Assembly (NCBI GenBank): GCA_963847345.1
Contig: CAWJZU010000014.1
Span: forward strand, 76,371 to 140,370
Direction of reading: 5' to 3'
Source: DATARH01 sp963847345
Lineage (GTDB): Bacteria; Pseudomonadota; Alphaproteobacteria; ATCC43930; CGMCC-115725
Length of the DNA: 64,000 nucleotides
A program made the translations under genes and the position numbers. Shown here piece by piece: positions 39,371 through 47,955 of the stretch (positions are counted from its first letter, which is position 1; each line of letters starts with the position of its first letter). Under the pieces are notes generated by a model, which was given only the letters and a program-made list of their open reading frames with translations, was not told the DNA's origin and made no database searches.

Positions 39371-41629
39371 TTATGCCGCTCGCGCCGTGATCCGGCCCTG
39401 TCCGGCCCGCGGCAGGCGCACGGTGAACTCGGTATACGCCCCGACTTCGCTGTCGACCGATATCGTCCCGCCGTGCTGCTGCGTCACGATCTCGTAGCTG
39501 ATCGACAGGCCAAGCCCGGTGCCCTCGCCGGTCGGCTTCGTTGTGAAGAACGGCTGGAACAGCTTGTCCCGCGCATCGGGCGGAATGCCGACGCCGTTAT
39601 CTCGTACCCTGATCTCGACGGCATCGCCAACATCGCGCGTCGCCACGGTCAGGGTCGGCTTGAAGCCCTCGGACGACTGCTGCCTGCGTTTGTTCGCGGC
39701 GTAGAAGCCATTGCCGATCAGGTTTAGGAACACCCGGGTGAGATCCTGCGGCACGACCTCGATCGGCGCCAGATCCGGCGCGAATTCGCGTTCCATCGCG
39801 ATGTTGAAGTTTTGATCCCGCGCCCGCGCGCCGTGATAGGCCAGGGTCAGCGCCTCCTCGACGAGCCCGTTGAGATCCACGCTCTGCCGGTCGCCGGTGC
39901 CGCCGCGCGAATGCAGCAGCATGCTCCTGACAATGCCGTCGGCGCGCCTGCCGTGCTCGGCGATTTTTTCGAGGTTGCCGGTCAGCATCGCGGAGGTGTC
40001 TTCGATGTCGGCGCGCGCATCCTCGTGGAGCGTCGCGATGCCGGGCGCCGCCGTCTCCTTCAATTCGTCGAGCAGCTCGATCGACAGCGTCGCGAAGTTG
40101 TTGACGAAATTCAGCGGATTCTTGATCTCGTGCGCGATCCCGGCGGTCAGCTGACCGAGCGAGGCCATTTTCTCGGAATGGATCAGGCTGGTCTGGGCCG
40201 CCTTCAGCTGCTCGTGCGCCTGGCGAAGTTCCTGCTCGCGGCGGCGCTGCTCCTCGAACAGCTTGGCGTTGCGAACCGCCAGCGCCGACTGGGCAGCAAA
40301 GGCTTCGACGAGTTCGACGGTTTCCTGCGAAAAATTGCCCAGCTCTCGGCGCAACACCACCAGCCCGCCGAGAATGCGGTCCTCGAATCGCAGCGGGACC
40401 GCGAGCAGGGCGCGATACCCGGCGCGGCTGAGGATGTCCCAACCTTTCGCGGCGACGAAGTCGGGAGCGTTCGATATGTCCGGCACCTCGACCGGCTCTC
40501 CGGTCATCGCGGTCTTGCCGACCGCGCCCTCGCCCCGCGCCACCGGATCGGCCCGCAGCTGCTCCGATAGTTCCGGTGCCAGCCCGTGACTGGTCCGAAA
40601 TTGGAACTGCTCACGCTCGGCGTCGTATTCGTAAACCAGGCCGGCCGTGGCGCCGGAGAATTCAACGGCGCGGGCGATGACCATGCCGAGCACCGCTTCC
40701 GGGTCGAGCGTCGAGCCGACGGCGCGGCCGACGCTACGCAGCGCCTCGAACCGCGCCAAAGCCTGGCGCAGGTCGCGCATCGTGTCGCGAAAGGCGCGCA
40801 GCGTGCGCGCCATCGCGCCGATTTCGTCGGGGCCGCCGGACGGGATCTCGACCGCGAGGTTGCCGGCATTGAGCCCGTTCATCGCCGCCACGACGCGGCG
40901 CAGCGGAACCGCGATCGAGGCCACCACCAGGACCGTGAAGACGCAGCCGGCGAGTACGGCGACGGCGACGACAATCTTCGACCGCGTTATTGCCGAGGCC
41001 GCTTCCGCGACAACGCGGTCGCGCGCCGCGACGGCCTCGGCGCTCAGCTCGGCGACGATCGCGGCGAACAGTTCGTCGGCCTTGATGCTGTGCTGCCGCG
41101 CGCGCGCCAGCAGCGTGTTGCCGATCACCCGCTGATCGTCGGTATAGGCGTCGACAGCCTGGGCGGCGAGATCGCGGTATTGCGCCACCTCGGCGCGGAT
41201 CGCCGCGATCGGCTGCGGGCGCAGCGGGGCAAGCTCGTCGAGATAGGCTTCCGTCCGCGCCTGGGCGGCCTTCGCCTTGCTCTCGGACAGCGTCAACAGG
41301 CTGACCGCCAGGTCGGTCATCCAGTAGCGCATCTCGCCGAACGCGATCTGCGCGTTGTTCGCCTGCTCGATCGCGCCGAGCAGGTTCGCCGTTTCGACGG
41401 TCCCGGCGGTGTTTTCGTTGAGTTTGCGCGCGAGATAGACGTTTGTGGCGATCAGCACGATAAGCAGCGCGCCCGAAAGGAGCAGAATCCGGGTGCGAAT
41501 CTTGCCGCCGCCGAAAATCCACCTGCCGGCCGGCCGTCGCAGCGATCGCGGCTCGACGACGGTGGTTGCGGGCGCGTCGGGGGCTGGCGGGTCTGACCCG
41601 GCGACGCGGGACGAAGGAAAACCGTGCAT
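39371..41629 (-). CDS. membrane sensor histidine kinase (HAMP-GAF-HisKA-HATPase)
   Basis: 752 aa. N-terminal helix TRILLLSGALLIVLIATNVYL, a helical periplasmic sensor of about 150 residues, second helix IVVAVAVLAGCVFTVLVVASI, HAMP (PLRRVVAAMNGLNAGNLAVEI), GAF (about 290-440), a coiled linker, H-box MASLGQLTAGIAHEIKNPLNF, and ATPase boxes N (LNLIGNGFYAANKR), G1 (VRDNGVGIPPDARDKLF) and G2 (GEGTGLGLSISYEIV). No receiver domain or response regulator lies nearby. ATG 41629 follows the DUF3365 gene by nine bases, so that haem-binding protein is the likely sensory partner. Confidence 0.93.
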   Translation of the reverse strand: MHGFPSSRVAGSDPPAPDAPATTVVEPRSLRRPAGRWIFGGGKIRTRILLLSGALLIVLIATNVYLARKLNENTAGTVETANLLGAIEQANNAQIAFGEMRYWMTDLAVSLLTLSESKAKAAQARTEAYLDELAPLRPQPIAAIRAEVAQYRDLAAQAVDAYTDDQRVIGNTLLARARQHSIKADELFAAIVAELSAEAVAARDRVVAEAASAITRSKIVVAVAVLAGCVFTVLVVASIAVPLRRVVAAMNGLNAGNLAVEIPSGGPDEIGAMARTLRAFRDTMRDLRQALARFEALRSVGRAVGSTLDPEAVLGMVIARAVEFSGATAGLVYEYDAEREQFQFRTSHGLAPELSEQLRADPVARGEGAVGKTAMTGEPVEVPDISNAPDFVAAKGWDILSRAGYRALLAVPLRFEDRILGGLVVLRRELGNFSQETVELVEAFAAQSALAVRNAKLFEEQRRREQELRQAHEQLKAAQTSLIHSEKMASLGQLTAGIAHEIKNPLNFVNNFATLSIELLDELKETAAPGIATLHEDARADIEDTSAMLTGNLEKIAEHGRRADGIVRSMLLHSRGGTGDRQSVDLNGLVEEALTLAYHGARARDQNFNIAMEREFAPDLAPIEVVPQDLTRVFLNLIGNGFYAANKRRQQSSEGFKPTLTVATRDVGDAVEIRVRDNGVGIPPDARDKLFQPFFTTKPTGEGTGLGLSISYEIVTQQHGGTISVDSEVGAYTEFTVRLPRAGQGRITARAA

Positions 41630-41638
41630 CGCCGGCCG

Positions 41639-42436
41639 TCACCGGTACAGGGTGATGCTGATCACCGCCCCGAGATCGCCGGCCTTGCCGCCTTCTTTCG
41701 GATAGCCGGTAATATCCATCTCGCCCTTCGGCGAGCCGTGACAGGCAAGGCACGACTCAACGTAATATTCGGGCACCATGACGCGGTAGGCCGGGCGTCC
41801 CTTGGCTTCGGCCATTGCCGAATAGGGATCGCCGCGCGGCCAATCCGGGGCGAGCAGCTTCGCCTTGATGATCGAGGCCTCCCAGCTGTCGGGGCGCGCC
41901 TTGCGGTTGCGTATGAGTTCGGCCGGGGCGGTCACCTTGATCTCGGCCTCGCCGTCGGCGTTGCGCGCGAACGCCTCACTGATCAACCGTCCGAACACCG
42001 CCGGGATAAAGCCCTTGAATCCCACTCCCTTGGCGTTGATCGTCTCCTGATTGGCATCCACGACCTCGACGATCGAGTCCATCATCGCACGGAGCAGCCG
42101 ACCTTGGCGCGATTGCGGATCGATCGTCGCCGGATCGACCCCCATATTCGATTTGTAAAGCCGCTTGGCCTCGTCGAGGACGTTCTTTCCGGTCAGCCCC
42201 TTGTCTCCGACGTCCGGATTGTTGATCAGTTCCTGGTTGTTGGAGACGACGGTGCGCGCGTCGCGCAGCATCTCGGCCAGGCTTTCCGCGATTGCCGCGT
42301 CGTCGCCGGCCGCTCCCGGCGCGGCGAACGCAAGGACCGGCGCGACGCAAAGCAACAGCAGGGCCAGCAATGCGACCGGCGTCGTCACCCGGCTCGAGGC
42401 GGCTCCGCTTTTTAAGACAGACCATCTCTCTCGCAT
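41639..42436 (-). CDS. DUF3365 / Tll0287-like haem-binding exported protein
   Basis: 265 aa. A signal or anchor helix (TTPVALLALLLLCVAPVLAFA) precedes a DUF3365 domain. The c-type haem motif CLACH appears in YYVESCLACHGSPKGEMD near the C-terminus, followed by YPKEGGKAGDLGAVISI. Proteins of this family are redox or gas sensors, often as kinase domains; here it is a separate protein encoded nine bases before a histidine kinase. Start ATG 42436 has GGGAG upstream. I infer a two-protein periplasmic redox sensor. Confidence 0.85.
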   Translation of the reverse strand: MRERWSVLKSGAASSRVTTPVALLALLLLCVAPVLAFAAPGAAGDDAAIAESLAEMLRDARTVVSNNQELINNPDVGDKGLTGKNVLDEAKRLYKSNMGVDPATIDPQSRQGRLLRAMMDSIVEVVDANQETINAKGVGFKGFIPAVFGRLISEAFARNADGEAEIKVTAPAELIRNRKARPDSWEASIIKAKLLAPDWPRGDPYSAMAEAKGRPAYRVMVPEYYVESCLACHGSPKGEMDITGYPKEGGKAGDLGAVISITLYR

Positions 42437-42613
42437 CGCCTGGGCTCCCGTGCTCACAGCGGCAATTATCTCGCAGCAGCGAGAGCTTACCGCCTCGCCG
42501 GCCGCCGAGAAAGACCGCGATGGGCGGAGCGCATGCCCAAACGGTGACGGATCGTGTAGCATCGCCGCCTGGCGTACGGTATCCGGTGCGCCAATCGTGA
42601 TTGGAGGGTCAGG

Positions 42614-43488
42614 ATGAGCGACGCGCCCGGGTACACCCCGCCGAAGGTCTGGGAATGGAACAAGCCGAGCGGCGGCAGGTTCGCGAACATCAACCGGCCG
42701 GTCTCGGGTCCGACGCACGATAAGGAACTGCCGGTCGGCCGCCACCCGCTGCAGCTCTATTCGCAGGGCACGCCGAACGGGGTCAAGGTCACGGTCATGC
42801 TCGAGGAGCTGCTGGCGCTCGGGCATCGCGGCGCCGAATACGACGCCTGGCTGATCCGCATCGGTGAGGGCGACCAGTTCGGCAGCGGCTTCGTCGCGAT
42901 CAACCCGAATTCCAAGATCCCGGCGCTGGTCGACCGCAGCGGTCCGACGCCGATCCGGGTGTTCGAAACCGCCGCGATATTGATGTACCTCGCCGAGAAG
43001 TTCGGGGTGTTCCTGCCGACCGAGCCGGCAGCGCGCGCCGAATGCCTGTCGTGGCTGTTCTGGCAAATGGGCAGCACGCCCTATATCGGCGGCGGCTTCG
43101 GGCATTTTTATGCCTATGCCGCGGTCAAGATCGAATACGCGATCGACCGCTTTACGATGGAGACGAAGCGTCTGCTCGACGTGCTCGACAAACAGCTTGC
43201 CAACAACGAATTCGTCGCCGGCAAGGAATACACGATCGCCGACATGGCCTGTTGGCCGTGGTATGGCGGGTTGGTGAAGTTCGGGCAATACGGCGCCACC
43301 GAGTTCCTGAACGTGCAGGAATACAAGAACGTGCAGCGCTGGGCCGATCAGATCCACGCACGGCCGGCGGTGAAGCGTGGGCGCATGGTCAACCGCACTT
43401 CCGGACAGCCTTCTGAACAGCTGATCGAGCGCCATGACGCCAGCGACTTCGAGACGAGGACGCAGGACAAACTGGCGCCGCGCAATAA
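42614..43488 (+). CDS. yghU: YghU-type glutathione S-transferase / disulfide-bond reductase, 3' end disturbed
   Basis: About 290 residues match YghU end to end: PPKVWEWNKPSGGRFANINR, LPVGRHPLQLYSQGTPNGVK, GFGHFYAYAAVKIEYAIDRF, and the closing HDASDFETRTQDK. YghU binds two glutathiones and reduces disulfides. Relatives stop a few residues after this point, but here the frame stays open to 44242 with unrelated residues, running through the next gene in another frame. TAA at 43486-43488 lies one frame away, so a single-base indel just upstream would restore a normal end; the coordinate given is that inferred end. ATG 42614 follows GGAGGGTCAGG. Confidence 0.85.
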
Positions 43489-43535
43489 GCGGGCGTCTGC
43501 ATTTCGACATCGTCACCATCGGGAGATGTCCGATC

Positions 43536-44318
43536 ATGCCGGTTCAGCTCGCTACCCGCAGCAAATCCGTTCGCGAGCAGGTCAGCGCCGAGGAATGGGA
43601 GGCCCGGGTCGAACTCGCGGCCGGGCACCGCGTGCTCGCCCATTACGGCGTCAACGATCTCACCTACAATCATTTCGGGCTGCGGGTGCCGGGCGAACCG
43701 GATCACATGCTGATCAAGCGCACGGACTGGATGTTTTCCGAGGTGACGGCGTCGTCTCTGTTGAAAGTCGATTTCGCCGGCAACGTTCTGACCGATACCG
43801 ATGTCGCGACAATCAAGGGCGGCGCGCTGATCATCCATGCCGGCTTGTTACGGCACCGCCTCGACCTCAACGCAACGCTTCATACGCATACAGTCAGCGG
43901 CATGGGCGTCGCGGCGCACAAATTCGGCTTGTTGCCGATCAATCAGCATGCCATCCGGTTTTATGGCGAAATCAAATATCACGAATTCGAGGGCTTCGAA
44001 TTCGACCACGACATGACGCCGAAACTGGTGCGCGATCTCGATGGCGGCTCGTTCCTGATCTTGCGCAACCATGGCGTTCTGGTCTGTGGCGGCAGCGTCG
44101 CCGAATGCGTCGTCAACCATCACTTTCTCGAAATGGCCTGCCAGGGGCAGATCGCGGCACTCGCGGCCGGGGAAGGCAATTATGCGATCCCGAGCCCGGA
44201 AGCCTGCGAATACGCGCACGGCCAGTTCATGGCAGCCGGTAATTTCCTGAAGGGCGGTAAGGACTGGGCCGCCTGCATCAGGCTCGCCGACCGGCTCGAT
44301 CCGTCGTACAAGGACTGA
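43536..44318 (+). CDS. class II aldolase/adducin family protein
   Basis: 260 aa. The zinc-site histidines occur in LNATLHTHTVSGMGVAA (HTH) and in LRNHGVLVCGGSVAE (third ligand), with VLAHYGVNDLTYNHFGLRVPG near the N-terminus, the classic layout of class II aldolase/adducin proteins. They cleave or epimerise phosphorylated sugars or decarboxylate related acids; the exact substrate is unknown. ATG 43536 has GGGAG about ten bases upstream. It lies directly after yghU; no pathway partner is seen. Confidence 0.9.
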   Translation: MPVQLATRSKSVREQVSAEEWEARVELAAGHRVLAHYGVNDLTYNHFGLRVPGEPDHMLIKRTDWMFSEVTASSLLKVDFAGNVLTDTDVATIKGGALIIHAGLLRHRLDLNATLHTHTVSGMGVAAHKFGLLPINQHAIRFYGEIKYHEFEGFEFDHDMTPKLVRDLDGGSFLILRNHGVLVCGGSVAECVVNHHFLEMACQGQIAALAAGEGNYAIPSPEACEYAHGQFMAAGNFLKGGKDWAACIRLADRLDPSYKD

Positions 44319-44327
44319 CCGCCGCCG

Positions 44328-44459
44328 GTGAGCGAGAGCCCCATCGTGATTGCCCGTAGCCCGGTTGCAGATCGGAGCGGCTTGGCCATCGCCGGGCTGG
44401 GTGCCGCGGTTGTCGGTGCCTGTGCCGGCGTAGGCACAATGGTACAACCCGTACTATAA
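44328..44459 (+). CDS. possible small hydrophobic peptide, perhaps broken
   Basis: A GTG-started frame of 43 codons gives a hydrophobic core SGLAIAGLGAAVVGACAGVG. Just after it, in another frame, lies WYNPYYNPYHRPYYP, a Tyr/Pro-rich tail typical of small glycine/tyrosine-rich surface peptides. A one-base shift near 44440 would join them. No clear ribosome site is seen. It may be a remnant flanking the island. Confidence 0.3.
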   Translation: MSESPIVIARSPVADRSGLAIAGLGAAVVGACAGVGTMVQPVL

Positions 44460-44547
44460 CCCATATCACCGGCCTTACTACCCGCGGATATGCCCGCGCG
44501 CCGTCCTCGGCTGTTTGCAACCGTCGGCCGGCTCGGCGGGTGAAATC

Positions 44548-44594
44548 TGGCGTCCCCTACCGGATTCGAACCGGTGTTGCCGCCGTGAGAGGGC
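44548..44594 (-). other. tRNA-Glu (CTC) 3' fragment: left attachment site of the island
   Basis: The minus strand carries the 3' 47 nt of a tRNA-Glu: the anticodon region CCCTCTCACGGCGG (anticodon CTC), the T-arm ACCGGTTCGAATCCGGT, acceptor strand GGGGAC and GCCA. The 5' half (normally beginning GTCCCC) is absent; beyond 44594 the sequence is unrelated. This is what integration into the 3' end of a tRNA gene leaves at one border. The integrase gene begins 164 bases away. The intact tRNA that should regenerate at the other border is not in this window. Confidence 0.8.
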
Positions 44595-44757
44595 ATTACA
44601 GAGCATATCTGGCTGTTTCTGATTATCGCATTCTGGCTCGTGAGGCCATTGCAAATACTTGATTTTCTGTCTCCGATCATATATCAGTGTCTCCGCCCAT
44701 CTCCGGGACACAACCGGGACACTCGGTCGGGCAAGCAGCTCTGACGGCGGAAACACC

Positions 44758-45993
44758 ATGGCGCGGAGCATCCGATCATCGACACTCGAAACCCGGGCAT
44801 CGCGTCTCCGCCTGCCGGTGGCGCGGAAGCCTTTATTCGTGAAGGTGGCGCCGGGTATCGGGCTCGGTTATCGGCGCAACAGAACGGCGGGAACCTGGGT
44901 CGCTCGGGTCGCCGACGGCAAGGGCGCAAACTGGACGAAAGCCCTCGGGAATGCCGACGACTTCGAGGAACCAAATGGCGGGTCAGTCCTCGACTTCTGG
45001 CAAGCCCAGGAAAAGGCCCGCACGTTAGGGCGTGCCGCGGGTGGCGAAGCCGAGTCGAGAAAGCCCGCTACCGTCGCCGAGGCGATCGAAAGTTATGAGG
45101 GCGATTTACGGACCCGAAGGGGAGATGTCGGCAACGTGTCACGGGTCCGCGTCCACCTGAGGCAAGCGTTGCTCGGCAAATCGGTTGCGCTGATAACGCA
45201 TCGCGAGTTGCGGCAATGGCGAGACGGGATCGTAAAATCGCTGGCCCCAGCTACCGTGAATCGGACGTGCACCGTGTTGAAAGCGGCGCTTAATCTTGCT
45301 GCGCAGAACGATGAGCGGATCGTAAACCGGCGCGCCTGGGAAACAGGGCTCGCGACCATCCCCGACGCAGAGCAGTCGCGGAACGTCATACTGCCGGAGG
45401 GCGCCGTGCGTGCCATTATTTCTGCCGCGCAACAACAAAGCCCTGACTTCGGTTTGCTTATCGAAGTCGCCGCGGTGACCGGTGCACGCGTCGGCCAGCT
45501 GGCGCGATTGGAGGTGCAGGACCTGCAAGCCGATCGCCCCGATCCTCGTCTGATGATGCCGAGTTCGCGCAAGGGCAGAGGAACGAAGAAGGTCGCCAGT
45601 CGGCCGGTGCCGATCCCGAAATCACTGGGTGCGAAACTCCGGACATTGTCAATCGATCGACCGGTGACCGCACCGTTGCTGGCAAAGCCGAGCGGTGCGG
45701 CGTGGGCGAAATCAGACCATGCTCGGCTGTTCACACGCGCGGCGAAGGCCGCAGGCCAGGACCCTGACGAAGTGACGATGTACGCGCTGCGGCATAGCAG
45801 CATCGTTCGTCAAATCCTTGCCGGGGTGCCGATTCGAGTCGTCGCGGTAAACCATGATACCAGCATCGCGATGCTGGAGCGAACCTACAGCCGCTATATC
45901 GGCGATCATGCCGACGCTCTGGCTCGCGGAGCGCTGCTTGAAACCGCCGAACCCGACGGCAACAACGTTGTGCCGCTGCGTGGTTCGCCATAA
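44758..45993 (+). CDS. int: site-specific tyrosine recombinase / integrase
   Basis: 411 aa. An N-terminal arm-type region (VKVAPGIGLGYRRNRTAGTWV) is common in tRNA-targeting integrases; the SAM-like core-binding domain spans about 105-195; the catalytic domain has Arg in AVTGARVGQLARLEV, the box MYALRHSSIVRQIL (H-x-x-R), a His in VVAVNHDTSIAMLERTY, and the nucleophile tyrosine in RTYSRYIGDHA. It lies directly beside the tRNA-Glu fragment, so it probably recombines att sites in tRNA-Glu. ATG 44758 is preferred; the upstream in-frame part overlaps att DNA. Confidence 0.92.
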   Translation: MARSIRSSTLETRASRLRLPVARKPLFVKVAPGIGLGYRRNRTAGTWVARVADGKGANWTKALGNADDFEEPNGGSVLDFWQAQEKARTLGRAAGGEAESRKPATVAEAIESYEGDLRTRRGDVGNVSRVRVHLRQALLGKSVALITHRELRQWRDGIVKSLAPATVNRTCTVLKAALNLAAQNDERIVNRRAWETGLATIPDAEQSRNVILPEGAVRAIISAAQQQSPDFGLLIEVAAVTGARVGQLARLEVQDLQADRPDPRLMMPSSRKGRGTKKVASRPVPIPKSLGAKLRTLSIDRPVTAPLLAKPSGAAWAKSDHARLFTRAAKAAGQDPDEVTMYALRHSSIVRQILAGVPIRVVAVNHDTSIAMLERTYSRYIGDHADALARGALLETAEPDGNNVVPLRGSP

Positions 45994-46106
45994 TCGAGGC
46001 AAGCGGTAGAATGTGAGATCGCGGCGGCTAGGCCGACGGGCTGAATGCGGGCACCGCACCCGCTGCCGCCGCGACCACCTTGCGGACAGCGCCAGCGGAG
46101 CGCCGA

Positions 46107-46526
46107 ATGATCGAGCTTCCTGAATGCGACCGCAGCACGTTCACGTTACCGGAGATTGTCTCTTACGTCTGCCGCGTCACGAAATGCAGCGCCGAGGTGG
46201 CAGAAGACGAAATCCGCGCCATGCTGGGCGAAAGCCTTGAGCCGCTGTATTGGCAGGATCGCAAGAACATTGATCACTATCCACCCGAACCCGGCCCGAT
46301 CTGGCGCAGCGCCGATATCGACTGGGAGACCGGCGGCGTTTCCCTGGACGGTGCGCCGCGCCGCGTGCTGCTCGTCCACAAGAACGCGGCTACTATGCGG
46401 TGGCTGGATAAGACGCCCGAGGAAATAGCGGCAGCGGGCAACCTCACCAACGATACCGACTATAGCCGATATTTATTAGCAAGTGCAAAAAAGGGTGCTG
46501 TCCTAATTCGGGGCACAGTGTCCTGA
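46107..46526 (+). pseudogene. island gene, 5' part, interrupted by a transposon
   Basis: ATG 46107 (GGAG six bases upstream) opens a 129-residue genuine segment up to SRYLLASAKK, after which the frame enters the transposon end and stops at 46526. Removing the transposon and one copy of the 8-bp duplication continues the frame as KKRRAENLVKRAADAEVEWL at 49852, so the original gene spanned both sides. The protein has no family I recognise; the C-terminal part is helical and charged. Acts, if at all, within the integrative element. Confidence 0.75.
46494..46511 (+). repeat. left terminal inverted repeat of the 3.35-kb transposon
   Basis: GGTGCTGTCCTAATTCGG, an exact inverted match to 49826-49843. 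It is preceded by CAAAAAAG (46486-46493), which is repeated directly after the right end. Confidence 0.93.
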
Positions 46527-46544
46527 GCTGACGGGGAGGGTGTC

Positions 46545-46934
46545 CTATTTTGACGTTGGATCAAAGTCAGCAATTCCCTTTATCACTAATGGGTTTGCCC
46601 GAATCGTCTGGCGTATGTTCTCTAAAAAGAGTTCTTCCGTCATGGCCTTCCCCCCGATCGGGATTGGCCCTATTTCCTCCTCTATGACTTGTATAATTCG
46701 CCTCAAATTTATAGCCATCGCCTTAGCTAGCGGAAGCGTCATGGCAACCGATAGTTCTTCTAGCAAGATTATCTGTGACCCTTGTTGTGTCGGTACGGAA
46801 TTTTGCACACCAAACGTAAACGTGAAATCAACTACAGTAGGACGCACAGAAAATGTGTCGGCGTAGATAACTTTGTATTCCGATAAACGCATGGTTGCGG
46901 TCGGAATCCGGGTTACCTCCATTTGGTCAGACAT
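46545..46934 (-). CDS. DUF3467-like small protein
   Basis: 129 aa, starting at ATG 46934 (GTG 46940 possible). The pattern VIYADTFSVRPTVVDFTFTFG, then VAMTLPLAKAMAINLRRIIQVIEEEIGPI, resembles DUF3467 proteins, which are short alpha/beta proteins of unknown role. Its start overlaps the end of the HTH gene by a few bases, so toxin, antitoxin and this protein form one leftward operon on the transposon. Base composition here is clearly lower in GC than the chromosome. A role as third component of the toxin-antitoxin system is inferred only from the overlap. Confidence 0.6.
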   Translation of the reverse strand: MSDQMEVTRIPTATMRLSEYKVIYADTFSVRPTVVDFTFTFGVQNSVPTQQGSQIILLEELSVAMTLPLAKAMAINLRRIIQVIEEEIGPIPIGGKAMTEELFLENIRQTIRANPLVIKGIADFDPTSK

Positions 46935-47454
46935 GTCCACCTTCCGATACCGATAGCTTGATAGAGCTTGATCGCTCCGCCATAAAGAACGGGGGAGATG
47001 TGTTATCGATAGGGCTCATCGTAATTTGTGGGCTGATGTCCTGCGACAACGGGAGTCCCCGGTAACCGCCGCCGGTTTCGGTAGCTTCGGGAAGATTGTC
47101 ATTCGAAAAATCTCGGGGCGCGAGCTGTTCCGGGGATAGATTAACCACCCAATTTACCAGTTCACTAAACGGCACAAAACGTACAACTAGTGCGACATCA
47201 AAGACTGATGCAATACGCTTCAATGTGCGAATTGAGTAACTATCATACCCACCCTCAAGGATAGATATACGCGGCTGCGCCATGCCAGATTCCACGGCAA
47301 GCTTTCCCTGGCTCCACCCCCGAGATTCCCGCATCGCAAAAATCTGCGAGCCGATATTTGTTGAAAGGTGGGCCGCAGCAAAGCTGTCCCGGCGAGTCTT
47401 TTCTTGAAGACTCGCCCAAATTTCCATCCTAATCAAATTGGTGTCGTTCGACAC
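46927..47454 (-). CDS. XRE-family HTH protein, antitoxin of a HigBA-type pair
   Basis: 175 aa. Helix-turn-helix at about 35-90: IGSQIFAMRESRGWSQGKLAVESGMAQPRISILEGG is the expected shape (given here as its parts RESRGWSQGKLA and GMAQPRISILEGG). A C-terminal region of about 85 residues, including DFSNDNLPEATETGGGYRGL, is longer than simple HigA. It starts at GTG 47454 with AGGAG seven bases upstream, inside the toxin gene, whose stop is at 47429. Antitoxin downstream of toxin is the HigBA order. Probably neutralises the toxin and represses the operon. Confidence 0.83.
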   Translation of the reverse strand: MSNDTNLIRMEIWASLQEKTRRDSFAAAHLSTNIGSQIFAMRESRGWSQGKLAVESGMAQPRISILEGGYDSYSIRTLKRIASVFDVALVVRFVPFSELVNWVVNLSPEQLAPRDFSNDNLPEATETGGGYRGLPLSQDISPQITMSPIDNTSPPFFMAERSSSIKLSVSEGGHV

Positions 47455-47818
47455 GATGTGGCTCCTGTATTACGACGTTACGACGATTTCGTGCGGTACT
47501 CATAGCCGAGGCTGGCTGTAATTTTCTGCCCTTCTCGATCGCGCTATTTAGCAAGATGATTTGCCGACGAATTGTAATGCCGTACATAAACAACGGTCGA
47601 TATTGAACCTTATTGTGGGGAATGCGTGCCTCAAAGACGCCTGGCGAGCCTTCATAGCTAGAGACCCATTTGTCTGGCCATCGCTCCATCGCTGCCATCT
47701 GAAGAAACCGGACGTTGATTGCCGACCTTGCGTCCGAAGGGATGTCTTTGGCCAACCACTCAGCGACCGGATTCCGCCCACTCGGCTCCACGTAGTCCAC
47801 GAACGTCCATATGGCCAT
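47429..47818 (-). CDS. HigB/RelE-like toxin (phage Gp49 type)
   Basis: 129 aa. The pattern VDYVEPSGRNPVAEWLAKDIP, MAAMERWPDKWVSSYEG, GVFEARIPHNKVQYRPLFMYG, and the basic tail AIEKGRKL match the phage-derived Gp49-like HigB group, ribosome-dependent or free mRNA endonucleases of RelE fold. It is first in the leftward operon; the antitoxin start overlaps its 3' end by 26 bases. ATG 47818 is just downstream of an AT-rich stretch (TATTATAGGG on the minus strand) that may be the -10 region. Confidence 0.83.
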   Translation of the reverse strand: MAIWTFVDYVEPSGRNPVAEWLAKDIPSDARSAINVRFLQMAAMERWPDKWVSSYEGSPGVFEARIPHNKVQYRPLFMYGITIRRQIILLNSAIEKGRKLQPASAMSTARNRRNVVIQEPHRVERHQFD

Positions 47819-47909
47819 CTGACCCTATAATAAAAAGTATATCGATGACAACCGTATCCTTGACGCGGCGCCTATATGGATTTTATTATAGCCGCGCCGC
47901 CCCAACGAA

Positions 47910-47940
47910 AAGCCCGCTCCGGCATCAACCGGGCGGGCTT
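47910..47940. terminator. bidirectional rho-independent-type terminator
   Basis: AAGCCCGC (47910-47917) pairs with GCGGGCTT (47933-47940) and an inner CCGG/CCGG pair extends the stem around loop CATCAA. A-rich sequence lies on the left and TGATTT on the right. It separates the toxin operon promoter region from the tRNA-like sequence. Confidence 0.65.
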
Positions 47941-47955
47941 GATTTAGGGCGGCGT

